Both the position numbers and the translations under genes were made by a program. Under the pieces are notes generated by a model, which was given only the letters and a program-made list of their open reading frames with translations, was not told where the DNA came from and made no database searches. A DNA stretch of 64,000 nt from Leucobacter luti (GTDB lineage Bacteria; Actinomycetota; Actinomycetes; Actinomycetales; Microbacteriaceae): NCBI RefSeq assembly GCF_019464495.1, contig NZ_CP080492.1, positions 2,418,001 to 2,482,000 on the forward strand. Direction: 5' to 3'. This document shows positions 17,535-26,845 of this stretch, in pieces. How positions within the stretch are numbered: position 1 is the first letter of the stretch; each line of letters begins with the position of its first letter.

Positions 17535-18257
17535 ATGACTACTGTTCTTGCGGCCACGCGGGCCGATGACGCAATGCTCAAGTTCGATCAGCAAACCACG
17601 CGCTACGGCTCGCTCACAATGCTCGCCGGGCTCGTACTGTCGCTGCTCGGCCCGCTCTACCTGTTGGTGGCCGGGCAGTTGGAAATCACCGGTTCGATGG
17701 TGTGGATCGCGTTTCTCGCCGTCGCAGCCACCTTCGGAGTGTTCTGGATTGTGGAACCGCTCACCTACTACCCCGTGCTCGGTTCGGCCGCGATGTACCA
17801 GGCCTTCATGATCGGCAACATCTCGAACAAGCTGCTGCCAGCCGCGATCGTCGCCCAGTCGAGCATCAACGCAAAGCCTGGCACACGCCGAGGAGACATT
17901 GCCGCGGTGATGGCGATCTGTGGCGCAGCGACAGTGCACCTGCTCAGCCTGTTGATCTTCGTCGGAATCTTTGGCACCTGGCTGGTGTCCATCATTCCCG
18001 CTGACTTTGTTGAAGTTGCGCGCACGTACATCCTGCCGTCACTGCTCGGCGCAGTGCTGGTGCAGAGCATCGTCGCGATGAAGCAGCGCCGCACCACGAT
18101 CGTGGCGATCTGCGTCGCGCTCCTGCTGCAGTTCGTGATCGTGCCGCTGGTGCCACAGGTCGCCATGTTCGCGACGGCGGCCGCGGTCGTCGCTTCGATC
18201 GCGATCTCCTGGGTCGTGCGCGAGCGCACCAACACCGAATCCATCTCTGTCAACTAA
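17535..18257 (+). CDS. Membrane protein, partner of the DUF5058-like protein
   Basis: A 240-residue protein with about six to seven hydrophobic segments and no family I can name. FWIVEPLTYYPVLGSAAMYQ and GNISNKLLPAAIVAQSSINA suggest a conserved core with charged or polar residues inside the membrane, as in carriers. GGGAG lies 7 bases before ATG 17535. It is tightly placed between the DUF5058-like gene and the M20 gene (15 bases to the latter). It is probably the second subunit of the same transport system. Confidence 0.7.
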   Translation: MTTVLAATRADDAMLKFDQQTTRYGSLTMLAGLVLSLLGPLYLLVAGQLEITGSMVWIAFLAVAATFGVFWIVEPLTYYPVLGSAAMYQAFMIGNISNKLLPAAIVAQSSINAKPGTRRGDIAAVMAICGAATVHLLSLLIFVGIFGTWLVSIIPADFVEVARTYILPSLLGAVLVQSIVAMKQRRTTIVAICVALLLQFVIVPLVPQVAMFATAAAVVASIAISWVVRERTNTESISVN

Positions 18258-18272
18258 CGGGAGGCTGTCGCC

Positions 18273-19493
18273 ATGCTGCACACAGAACTTACTGAGGCCG
18301 AGCTCGCCTCTCTGCACGATACCTACCGGCACCTGCACCGCAACCCCGAGCTTTCAATGCAGGAGCATCGCACCGCCGAGTTCATTGAGACACGACTCAC
18401 CGGGCTCGGGATCGAGCACTTCCGCTGCGGGGGGACCGGAGTGGTGGGCGTGCTCCGCAACGGAGCTGGCCCGGTCGTCGCGTTCCGCGCTGACACAGAC
18501 GGTCTTCCAATTGAGGAAGACACCGGGGCGGAATATCGCTCTATCGCCACTGGCGCACTCGCGGATGGCACCGTGGTCCCCGTCATGCACGGCTGCGGGC
18601 ATGACACCCACGTCGCCGCTGCCCTCGCAGCCGCTGCGGTCTTTGTGCGCGAGCGCGCAGCCTGGAGCGGGACGATCGTGTGGGTGTTTCAGCCCGGGGA
18701 GGAAACCGCTGAGGGGGCCGCCGCGATGGTGGCAGACCAGCTGTGGGAACGCGCACCGAAGCCTGAGATCGTGCTCGGCCAGCACGTGATTCCGTTCGTC
18801 CCTGCCGGAGCGGTCGGAGTCGCGTCCGGCAGTGCAATGGCGATGGCAGATTCGCTCAGGGTGACCGTGTTCGGCACGCAATCGCACGGATCACAGCCGC
18901 AGAACGCGATCGATCCCGTCGTGCTCGGCGCGCACATGGTGGTGCGGCTCCAAACGATCGTGTCCCGAGAACTCTCACCGCAGGATCCGGCCGTCGTCAC
19001 GTGCGGCACGTTCCACGCGGGGCTGAAGGAAAACATCATTCCGGATCGCGCGGAATTCACACTGAACATTCGCACGCTGTCGGAAGATGTGCGGGATCGC
19101 GTGCTGCGAGCGATCACCCGGATCCTGAACGCGGAGGCTGACGCTTCGGACGCGCCCCGGCCCAGCGTGGAGGAAATCTACCGCTTCCCACTCCTATACA
19201 ACGACCCCGCGCACGTCGCGCGGGTCTCCGAGGCGCTCAGCGCCGAGTTGGGAGCCGAGCAGGTTGTGGCGCTGCCGCCGGCGATGGGGTCCGAGGACTT
19301 CGGCTGGCTCGCGGAGAGTATCGGGGTGCCCAATGTGTACTGGGTGTTCGGTGGCTTCCCCGCAGACGTGGCCGCGCCGCCGGTGAATCATTCGCCCTTC
19401 TTCCTGCCTGAATTGGAGCCGACGCTGAGCACGGGGGTGCGGGCCGCGGTGAGCGCGATCCGGAAGTATCTCGATGGTCCAGCGGCTGCGTAG
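18273..19493 (+). CDS. M20-family amidohydrolase
   Basis: A 406-residue M20D-type metal-dependent amidohydrolase, the family of hippurate hydrolases, N-acyl-amino-acid hydrolases and indole-acetyl-amino-acid hydrolases. Motifs include HRNPELSMQEH, FRADTDGLPIEE, the metal-binding HGCGHDTH, QPGEETAEGA with the catalytic Glu, and the dimerisation-domain histidine in SHGSQPQNAIDP. It is cytoplasmic. GGGAGG precedes ATG 18273. It is the third gene of the operon with the two membrane proteins and likely hydrolyses the compound they import. Confidence 0.93.
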   Translation: MLHTELTEAELASLHDTYRHLHRNPELSMQEHRTAEFIETRLTGLGIEHFRCGGTGVVGVLRNGAGPVVAFRADTDGLPIEEDTGAEYRSIATGALADGTVVPVMHGCGHDTHVAAALAAAAVFVRERAAWSGTIVWVFQPGEETAEGAAAMVADQLWERAPKPEIVLGQHVIPFVPAGAVGVASGSAMAMADSLRVTVFGTQSHGSQPQNAIDPVVLGAHMVVRLQTIVSRELSPQDPAVVTCGTFHAGLKENIIPDRAEFTLNIRTLSEDVRDRVLRAITRILNAEADASDAPRPSVEEIYRFPLLYNDPAHVARVSEALSAELGAEQVVALPPAMGSEDFGWLAESIGVPNVYWVFGGFPADVAAPPVNHSPFFLPELEPTLSTGVRAAVSAIRKYLDGPAAA

Positions 19494-19530
19494 CGTCGCC
19501 GGCAGTCCGCGTGCGCTCAGCGTTGCGAGG

Positions 19531-20508
19531 CTACACGTCCATCCGCATGCCGCTGCGCTTGAGCGCCTGCAACACGATCGAAGTGTCGACCTCGACAGCA
19601 TCCTCGGTCCAGTCCGCGCGCATCAGAAAGTCCGCGAGCGCGGCGTGGCTGACGCAGGCGATGTCGACGAACAGTTGATGCCGGCCGGTAGTGAAGGCGA
19701 GGTAGCGCACCTCGGGCACCTCGGTGAGGCGCTGCGCCACAGACTCGGTGCGGCCGGGATAGGTGCGGATGCGCAGGATCGCCTCGACCGGAAATCCGAG
19801 CGCCGCCGGTTCGATCACCGCGCGGTCAAACAGTCGCCCGCTCGCCTGCAGGTGTGCGAGGCGGCGACGGGCCGAAGCAGGCGACAGCGCCGTCGCGCGG
19901 GCCAACTCTTCGACGGTGGTACGACCGTCGAGCGCCAGCAGGCGCGCGATCTCCTGCTCTTCCTTGCTCAGCGGGGCAAGCTCGACAGCGCCGGTTGGCT
20001 CCCAGCTCTGCTCGCGGTCGGTGAGTGCGAGCACCTGGGACTCGTCGAGAATACCGGGCAGCCACTGGTGAATGCCCTTGTACAGCCGCAGGATCGTCGC
20101 GGTGTCGACTCCGGCGGCGCCGGGCAGGCCGGGGATCTCGTCGAGCAGCACTGTGAGGGACTGCGAACGCTCGTTGATCAACTCGAACACGCAGTCGGCG
20201 TCGCCGGTAGTGAGGTAGGTGAATACGGAGCTCGCGCGTGCGGCGGCCGCGGTTGCCGTCATCCGGTTCATTCCCGAAACGCAGCGCACGCTCGCGATCG
20301 CGCTGTCGAGCACACCTCCTTGCGGCAGCACGGGGAACCCGGTGATCCGCACCTGCTGAGTGCGCAGCAGCTCGGAGCCACGCGCGGCGACGGTGCGTTC
20401 AGGTACATCGAGCACCGACGCGATGCGGCGCCACCCAGCCCGGCCGTTCACTTGGAGCGCCGCCACGATCTTCCGATCGAGGTCGTCCAGTAGCTCAGTG
20501 ACATTCAT
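19531..20508 (-). CDS. Lrp/AsnC-family regulator, double-length (paralogue)
   Basis: About 325 residues with the same two-unit plan as the regulator at 14133-15086. HTH regions are IVAALQVNGRAGWRRIASVL and EIARLLALDGRTTVEELARA. The first ~40 residues of the two paralogues match almost position for position. The start is uncertain: ATG 20508 begins at the conserved region without a good ribosome site, while ATG 20550 has GGAG 10-11 bases upstream. It is divergent from the ABC transporter binding-protein gene it probably controls. Confidence 0.86.
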   Translation of the reverse strand: MNVTELLDDLDRKIVAALQVNGRAGWRRIASVLDVPERTVAARGSELLRTQQVRITGFPVLPQGGVLDSAIASVRCVSGMNRMTATAAAARASSVFTYLTTGDADCVFELINERSQSLTVLLDEIPGLPGAAGVDTATILRLYKGIHQWLPGILDESQVLALTDREQSWEPTGAVELAPLSKEEQEIARLLALDGRTTVEELARATALSPASARRRLAHLQASGRLFDRAVIEPAALGFPVEAILRIRTYPGRTESVAQRLTEVPEVRYLAFTTGRHQLFVDIACVSHAALADFLMRADWTEDAVEVDTSIVLQALKRSGMRMDV

Positions 20509-20563
20509 GGCATCATTCTCTGCTGATTTCTTCAAAATCACAATACTCATGTACTACACGCTC

Positions 20564-20580
20564 CACTCAAACCTAGAGTG
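20564..20580. promoter_or_regulatory. Inverted repeat in the divergent lrp-transporter region
   Basis: CACTC-N7-GAGTG lies between the regulator and the binding-protein gene. It is a candidate Lrp-type operator half-site pair; nothing else supports it. Confidence 0.35.
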
Positions 20581-20670
20581 ATAGCTGATTCAACCAGTGC
20601 CGGTCGGATATCCCCCGCGATCGGCGCGCTCGCAGAGATTGCCCACAGCCCGACCAAAGGAATGCACTCA

Positions 20671-21678
20671 ATGAAGATTCGCAAACTGGCACTTGTAGGA
20701 CTCGCCGCAGCGGCGGCCTTCTCCCTCGCCGCCTGCTCATCGGCCCCCGAAACCACAGCTGACGCCAACAGCGATGAACCCATCAAGATTCGAGTCCAGG
20801 CGCAGAACTCGATCGCCGCCGAACCGCTCTACATGGGTATTGAAGAGGGCTTCTTCGAGGACGAGGGCCTTGATATTGAGGTCGTTGACCTGCCAGACAT
20901 CGCAGCGGCCACCGCGGCGCTGCAGGCAGGGAAACTCGAACTCGCTTTTGTACCCACAATCTCCGCGTTGCAGATGGCCCGCCAGAACGTGCCAATCACG
21001 CTGATCGCCGCCTCTGACGGCATCAACCCGGCCGCGAGTGACGCAACGCTCGAGGAGCAGCGCGACTACACTTCCGTTGGCATCTACACGAGCAAGGGCA
21101 GCGGGATCACCGACATTGAGGGTCTCGCAGGCGCCAAAATCGCGGTGCCGGAGCTGAAAGGCCAGCCGGACGGCACCATCACCTCTGTGCTGCATGAAGC
21201 CGGCGTTGAAACGAAGGACATCGAGTGGATGAATCTCGGCTTCGTCCCGGCGCTTGAGGCGCTCAAGGGCGATCAGATCGACGCAGCGTTCCTGGTCAGC
21301 CCGTTCTCGCTTGAGGCGGACGCCGAAGGGTTGGCGCGCGTGATGAACCCGAGCGTCGACTTCTTCCCGCGCGGCTCGGCCACGACCGGTTGGGCGGCGT
21401 CTGACACCTGGGCCGCCGAGAACCCTGACGCCGTTGCCGCGTTCCAGCGGGCAATCGCCAAGTCCGCTACATGGGCGAGTGACAACCTCGAAGATGCGAA
21501 GCAGCACGTAATTGATCGCGCCGGGCTCAAGATCGAGCCGGCAGATATGCCGCAGTCGTACTGGCCAAGCGAGATCGATCCTGCGCAGCTCGAAGAAGTC
21601 GACAAGAAGCTCGTGGCCATCGGATTCTTTGACGAGCCCATCGACGTCTCCGAAATCCTCACCAGTCGCGCCAACTAG
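20671..21678 (+). CDS. NitT/TauT-type ABC transporter substrate-binding lipoprotein
   Basis: A 335-residue binding protein of the SsuA/TauA/ThiY superfamily with a lipoprotein signal ending in LAACSS. The core IAAEPLYMGIEEGFFEDEGLDIEVV is diagnostic. The family carries taurine, alkanesulfonates, nitrate, pyrimidine precursors or aromatic acids, so the ligand is open. ATG 20671 starts the signal peptide; AAAGG lies 10 bases upstream and in-frame ATG 20662 is an alternative. It is the first gene of an operon with two permeases, an ATPase, an amidase and two acyl-CoA-type enzymes. Confidence 0.92.
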   Translation: MKIRKLALVGLAAAAAFSLAACSSAPETTADANSDEPIKIRVQAQNSIAAEPLYMGIEEGFFEDEGLDIEVVDLPDIAAATAALQAGKLELAFVPTISALQMARQNVPITLIAASDGINPAASDATLEEQRDYTSVGIYTSKGSGITDIEGLAGAKIAVPELKGQPDGTITSVLHEAGVETKDIEWMNLGFVPALEALKGDQIDAAFLVSPFSLEADAEGLARVMNPSVDFFPRGSATTGWAASDTWAAENPDAVAAFQRAIAKSATWASDNLEDAKQHVIDRAGLKIEPADMPQSYWPSEIDPAQLEEVDKKLVAIGFFDEPIDVSEILTSRAN

Positions 21679-21705
21679 CGGCACGCCAGACACGGAGGAG
21701 GGACG

Positions 21706-22509
21706 ATGACGTCATCCACTCAACTCGGATCGCGCAGCGGGCGCCGCGTGCTCGTGCCAATAGCGTTCGGGGTTCTCGGTATCGCCCTCCTCCTTGCCGC
21801 CTGGCAGTGGGGATCAATTCAGATCGCGTCTGAAAGCGCCCTGCCCGGTGTTCCAGTTGTAACACAGGCCCTCGGCGCCCTCATCACGCAGGGCAGCTTC
21901 TGGGCTGAGGCCGGCACGACACTGAGTATCGCCCTGTTCGGCTGGATCGTCGCCGCCGCGATCGGCGTCGCCATCGGGGTGCTCGTCGGCACCTCGGAGA
22001 TCGTCCACGCCGCGACGCGGGTGGTGCTCGAGTTCCTACGCCCGATCCCCGCGATCGTAATCCTGCCGCTCGCCATGCTCGTGCTGGGACCCACGACTGA
22101 GATGGGGGTGTTCCTCGTGATCTTCGGGATCATGCTGCCGATTGCCGCGCAGACCGCAGCAGGGGTGGAGTCTGTCGACCCCGTCATGGTGAACACTGCG
22201 CGTTCGTTCGGGCTGCGACCAGGCGCGATTCTGTGGCGCGTGATCCTGCCGGGGGCCTCGCCTTACATCGGCACCGCGATGCGCGTTGCCGCCCCGGTCA
22301 CGCTCATTATGGCCGTGGTCGCTGGCATGCTCGGCGGTGCCCCAGGGCTCGGAAACTCGCTCACCGTGGCCCAGATCGCCGGCCGCAATGAAGACATCTT
22401 CGCCTACGTGGTTGTGCTCGGATGCATGGGGCTCCTCGTGCAGGCTGCCGCCGCTCGAGCGGAGCGGCGGATGCTGCACTGGCACAGTTCCTACCGAAAG
22501 GAGAGCTGA
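21706..22509 (+). CDS. NitT/TauT-type ABC transporter permease 1
   Basis: A 267-residue SsuC/TauC-like permease with about six membrane segments. The cytoplasmic coupling motif is ARSFGLRPGAILWRVILPGASPYI (compare the EAA loop with its G about 20 residues from the end). GGAGG lies close upstream of ATG 21706. It ends one base before the second permease starts, so the two are probably translated together and form a heterodimer. Confidence 0.92.
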   Translation: MTSSTQLGSRSGRRVLVPIAFGVLGIALLLAAWQWGSIQIASESALPGVPVVTQALGALITQGSFWAEAGTTLSIALFGWIVAAAIGVAIGVLVGTSEIVHAATRVVLEFLRPIPAIVILPLAMLVLGPTTEMGVFLVIFGIMLPIAAQTAAGVESVDPVMVNTARSFGLRPGAILWRVILPGASPYIGTAMRVAAPVTLIMAVVAGMLGGAPGLGNSLTVAQIAGRNEDIFAYVVVLGCMGLLVQAAAARAERRMLHWHSSYRKES

Positions 22510-22510
22510 G

Positions 22511-23353
22511 ATGGCGACCACTGAGCTGGCTCCGACCACCACGGCCATTCGCACTCAGGCCCGCGTCAAACAAGCGCGGAACCGTAGGCCGTTGCTCCTC
22601 ACCCTCGAAATCGGAGTGCCTGCGCTGCTGATTGCGGTCTGGTGGTTTGGCTCACTGAACTCAGCTGACCCGTTCTTCCCGCCGCTGCGCGACATCGTGA
22701 TCGAGTTTCAGCGGCTGTGGCTGTTCGACAAGTTCTTCAGCGATGTGCTCCCCAGCGTCGGTAACTTCCTCGCGGCCTACGTGATCGCGTGCCTCATCGG
22801 TGTCGCGCTTGGGACTGCGCTTGGCCTGATCAGGCCCCTGTTTTGGATCCTTGATCCCATTGTGCAGTTTGTGCGGTCGATCCCGGCCGTTGCGCTGCTG
22901 CCGATCTTTGTCGCGACGATGGGCTTTGGGAACGAGGTCCGAGTCTTCGCGATTGCGCTCGCGTCCCTGTTCCCAATCCTGATCTCCACGATTGATGGCG
23001 TGCGCGGCACGGAGCCGCTGCTACTCGAAACCGCGCGAGTGTATCGCCTCAGCGCGTGGGAGCGGCTGCGCCGGGTGTACCTGCCGGCGGCGTCACCGCA
23101 GATCTTCGCCGGCGCGCTCGTGAGTCTGCAAGTCGCATTCATCGTGATGATCACGAGCGAAATGCTCGGGGCCGCGCGCGGGATCGGGGCCCTCACACTG
23201 CTCGCGCAGAAGAGCTTCGACGTGCGCGGGATGTGGGCGGGGATCCTGTTGCTGGGGATCCTCGGTTTCCTCGCGAACCTGTGCTTCAACCTCGTGCGAC
23301 GCCGGGCGCTTGCCTGGTATCTCGGCTCCCAGAAAGCCGCCTCGGCTGACTAG
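22511..23353 (+). CDS. NitT/TauT-type ABC transporter permease 2
   Basis: A 280-residue SsuC-like permease. The EAA loop is ARVYRLSAWERLRRVYLPAASPQI and the membrane core FVRSIPAVALLPIFVATMGFG is typical. The frame is open upstream to 22286, but ATG 22511 has GGAGAG just before it and follows the first permease. Two different permease genes in one NitT/TauT cluster are less common than a single homodimeric one. Confidence 0.92.
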   Translation: MATTELAPTTTAIRTQARVKQARNRRPLLLTLEIGVPALLIAVWWFGSLNSADPFFPPLRDIVIEFQRLWLFDKFFSDVLPSVGNFLAAYVIACLIGVALGTALGLIRPLFWILDPIVQFVRSIPAVALLPIFVATMGFGNEVRVFAIALASLFPILISTIDGVRGTEPLLLETARVYRLSAWERLRRVYLPAASPQIFAGALVSLQVAFIVMITSEMLGAARGIGALTLLAQKSFDVRGMWAGILLLGILGFLANLCFNLVRRRALAWYLGSQKAASAD

Positions 23354-23423
23354 CACGCAGGACTCGATCCGCCTACCCGCCACCCCTGTCTCACCCGTGA
23401 CCGCAGTGAAATCGGAGAACTCC

Positions 23424-24224
23424 ATGTCCACCACCCAGCTCGTCGTTGAGCACCTCTCGAAGACTTACACTGTCCGCGGGGCGGAGGTGCAGATCATCGC
23501 CGACCTCACCTTTGATGTCACCGCCGGCGAGATCGTTGCCATTGTTGGGCCGTCCGGTATCGGCAAGACCACGCTGCTGAAGTGCCTCACCGGGCTGCAG
23601 AGCATCAGCTCGGGGACCGCCGAGATCCACGGCAAGCCGATTGACGGGCCGCCAGAGGAGATGGCGCTGGTGTTCCAGGAGTACACCCGCTCACTGATGC
23701 CGTGGCTGACCGTTGAGAAGAACGTGCGGCTGCCGCTGCGTCACCTGCGGCTTCCCGCGGGAGAAGCGGACGCCAGAGTGGCGTCGGCGCTCGCCTCTGT
23801 CGGGCTCGACCAGTCAGCTGATCGCTTTCCGTGGCAGCTTTCGGGCGGCATGCAGCAGCGCGTCGCGATTGCCCGCGCGCTCGCATATCGCCCCGAGGTG
23901 CTAGTGATGGACGAACCGTTCGCGTCCGTTGACGCTCAGACGCGGTTCGAACTGGAGGACCTCTGCCTCAAGATCCGTGACGAGTTTGGAATGACGATCC
24001 TGCTCGTCACCCACGACATTGATGAGGCGGTGTATCTTTCGGATCGCGTGGTGGTGCTCGGGCACCGGCCGGCCGTGGTAACCCGCAGTATCGACATCGA
24101 GCTGCCCGCACCGCGCGACCAGATCACCACGCGCGCGCTGCCCGAGTTCGCTGAGCTGCGCACCGAGATTTTCGAACTGATCCGGGCTGGCGCGATCACG
24201 ACCGCGCCGAGCGCTGCAGCGTAG
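23424..24224 (+). CDS. NitT/TauT-type ABC transporter ATP-binding protein
   Basis: A 266-residue ATPase of the SsuB/TauB type. It has Walker A GPSGIGKTT, signature LSGGMQQRV, Walker B VLVMDEPFASVD and the switch histidine in LLVTHDIDEAV. CGGAG lies 7 bases before ATG 23424. It completes the importer and is followed nine bases later by the amidase gene. Confidence 0.93.
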   Translation: MSTTQLVVEHLSKTYTVRGAEVQIIADLTFDVTAGEIVAIVGPSGIGKTTLLKCLTGLQSISSGTAEIHGKPIDGPPEEMALVFQEYTRSLMPWLTVEKNVRLPLRHLRLPAGEADARVASALASVGLDQSADRFPWQLSGGMQQRVAIARALAYRPEVLVMDEPFASVDAQTRFELEDLCLKIRDEFGMTILLVTHDIDEAVYLSDRVVVLGHRPAVVTRSIDIELPAPRDQITTRALPEFAELRTEIFELIRAGAITTAPSAAA

Positions 24225-24233
24225 GGGAGACAG

Positions 24234-25664
24234 ATGTCCGTCGAACTCACGTGGCTCCCCGCAACTGAACTCGCCAGCATGATCCGCGCACGCGAACTGT
24301 CCGCCCGCGAGGCGCTCCAGGCGCACTGGGACCGGATCGATGAGGTGAACCCGATCCTGAACGCGGTGATCTACGAGGATCGCGAGTCCGCGCTCGCGCA
24401 GGCGCTCGCCGCAGACGAGCGGCAGGCCGCTGGCGCTGAGCTCGGCCCGTTGCACGGGCTTCCGCTGACGAATAAGGACACGAATGAAACGGCCGGGATG
24501 CCGAACACGTGGGGTCACCGCTGCTGCAGCACGTGATTCCCACGAGCGACAGCCTGATCGTTGAGCGGATGCGCGCGGCTGGGGCGATCATGACCGGCAA
24601 GACGAACGTGCCGGAATTCGCGGCAGGAGGCCACACCTTTAACGAGGTGTTCGGGCGACGGGCAATCCGTACGATCCTACGCGGAGCGCTGGGGGTCAAG
24701 CGGCGGAGCTGCGGCGGCGCTGGCAGCCGGGATCCAGGCCGTAGGCGACGGCTCGGACATGGGCGGGTCACTGCGCACTCCCGCGGCGTTCTGCAATGTG
24801 TTGGGGCTGCGCCCCTCGCTCGGACGAATCCCGACCCCCGGGGCGAACTCGTGGGCGTGGCTCGGACGTACTGGCCCGATGGCGCGGGAGGTGGGTGATC
24901 TCGCCCTGATGATGAACGTGCTCTCGGGGCCGGATCCGCGAGTGCCGACCTCGATCCAGGAACCAGGGCTGGACTTCCGTGTTGGCCTCGGCTCCGGCAT
25001 TACCGGCCTGCGCATTGGGTGGTCGCCTGATCTGGGTCTCGGCCTCCCCGTCGAACCTGAGGTGCTCACGGTCGCGCTGCAGGCGCTCGCGGTGTTTGCC
25101 GAGGCTGGCGCCATCGTCGAGGAAGCGGAGCCGGATCTGCGGGAGGCCGACACCGTGTTTCGGCAGACGCGCGCTTTCGACTTTGAGTTTGGTTGGGGCG
25201 AGCTCGTGCGCTCGCAGCCAGAGCTCGTGAAACCAGAAATGCTCGAAAACGTCGCTGTCGGCGAGCGGCAAACTGCGGCAGAATTGCGCGAGCTGGCCCG
25301 CGCGCGCACCAGGCTCGAGGGGCACACTCGCGATTACTTTGATCGGTACGACCTGTGGCTCACCCCGACCGTGCAGCTGGTGCCGTTCCCGCTCGCGGAG
25401 CGCTGGCCGAAACGTGTCGCCGGGCAGCCCATGGGCGATTACCTCGACTGGATCAGTTCGGTGTGCGTCGTCTCCGCGATGGGTGTGCCAGCGCTCTCGA
25501 TCCCTGCCGGATTCTCGCAGAGCGGCATGCCAGTCGGCATCCAGCTCGTCGCGCCCCACGGCGGCGACGCCCTGCTGCTGCGCGCAGCTCACGCGTACGA
25601 ACAACGCACTCGCTGGTCGCGGGTGCGGCCGCGAATGCTCGAAGAAGTGGAGGCTCAGCGATGA
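24234..25664 (+). pseudogene. Amidase (amidase-signature family) broken by three single-G deletions
   Basis: The full span encodes a ~477-residue amidase when read across three frame changes, related to the enzyme at 15134-16552. The catalytic Lys is in LTNKD and the nucleophile Ser in DMGGSLRTP. Frame breaks fall at G-runs 24511-24514, 24653-24655 and 24691-24695. Adding one G to each restores a perfect family match, including NPYDPTRSAGG followed by SSGG. Three one-base losses sum to one codon, so the frame after the last equals the first. The rest of the gene is intact and its stop overlaps the next start (ATGA). This pattern points to base-calling errors in homopolymers, although true decay cannot be excluded. 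Confidence 0.85.
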
Positions 25665-26845
25665 GCGAAGGTTCACTCGACGGTCTCGTCGTGATCGATA
25701 TGAGTCGGGCACTTGCCGGTCCTCATGCGGGGCAGATGCTCGGGGACTTGGGGGCTCGAGTAATCAAGGTCGAGGCTCCGGGATCTGGCGACGATACCCG
25801 CGGTTGGGGCCCGCCGTTTGTTGAAGGGGCCGACGGTGGCAGCTACTCCACCTATTTCCTCTCCTGCAACCGGAACAAAGAATCAATTGCGCTCGACTTG
25901 AAGAGTGATGATGGTCGCGATGTGCTGCGCCGCTTGATAGCGCGCGCCGATGTCGTGATTGAGAACTTCCGCACCGGGGTGATGGAACGGCTGGGTTTCG
26001 GCACCGCGACCCTGGCCGAGCTCAACCCGAGCCTGGTGCAGCTTTCCATTACCGGCTTCGGACACGACGGACCAGAAGCTGATCGCGCTGGCTACGACCA
26101 AATCGTGCAGGGGGAGGCCGGGTTGATGTCGCTCACCGGATCCGGAGCCGAAGACCCGCAACGCGTCGGCACTCCGATCGCGGACCTGTTGGGCGGGATC
26201 CACGGCGTGGTCGGTGTGCTCGCAGCGCTGGTAGAGCGCGCCAAGACCGGGCGCGGGCGTGTGGTGCGCACCTCACTCCTCTCGTCACTCGTCGGCGTTC
26301 ACGCATTTCAAGGGACCCGGGTTACCGTGGCTGGAGAGACTCCACTGGCGCAGGGCAACCACCACCCGTCCATCGCGCCATACGGGCTGTTCCCATGCAG
26401 GGACGGCGCGGTGCAGATCAGCGTCGGGAACGAGCGACTCTGGACGGCGTTGTGCGGCGAGTTTGAGCTGGATCCAGCGACACCCGGTCTCGCCTCGAAT
26501 CCCGAACGGGTGGCCCACCACTCGCAGACACTGGAATTCGTCTCGGCTGCGTTTGCCGAGCACGACGCCGCACCGCTGCTCGAGCGGCTGCGCTCCGCCG
26601 GGATCCCCGCGGGCAAAGTGCGCACGCTCCCGGAGGTCTATGAGTGGGAGCAGGTAGCCTCGCAGGGATTGCTCGTTGATGTTGATCACGCCGCGCTCGG
26701 GGGAATTACCCTGCCAGGCCCTCCGATCCGGTTCTTCGACGTCGGCACGTCTGGGGAGACTGAGCGCTCCCGCACCAAGCATGTCGCCCCACCCGTGTTG
26801 AATCAGCACGACGCCGTGATCCGCGCCTGGCTCGAGGAGGAATAA
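25661..26845 (+). CDS. CaiB/BaiF-family (class III) CoA-transferase
   Basis: A 394-residue class III CoA-transferase that moves CoA between carboxylic acids. The N-terminus LDGLVVIDMSRALAGPHAGQMLGDLGARVIKVE is diagnostic. The catalytic Asp is expected in the region TGSGAEDPQRVGTPIADLLGG. The start overlaps the amidase stop (ATGA) and its own stop overlaps the next start (TAATG), indicating translational coupling along the operon. It would activate the acid released by the amidase. Confidence 0.92.
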   Translation: MSEGSLDGLVVIDMSRALAGPHAGQMLGDLGARVIKVEAPGSGDDTRGWGPPFVEGADGGSYSTYFLSCNRNKESIALDLKSDDGRDVLRRLIARADVVIENFRTGVMERLGFGTATLAELNPSLVQLSITGFGHDGPEADRAGYDQIVQGEAGLMSLTGSGAEDPQRVGTPIADLLGGIHGVVGVLAALVERAKTGRGRVVRTSLLSSLVGVHAFQGTRVTVAGETPLAQGNHHPSIAPYGLFPCRDGAVQISVGNERLWTALCGEFELDPATPGLASNPERVAHHSQTLEFVSAAFAEHDAAPLLERLRSAGIPAGKVRTLPEVYEWEQVASQGLLVDVDHAALGGITLPGPPIRFFDVGTSGETERSRTKHVAPPVLNQHDAVIRAWLEEE

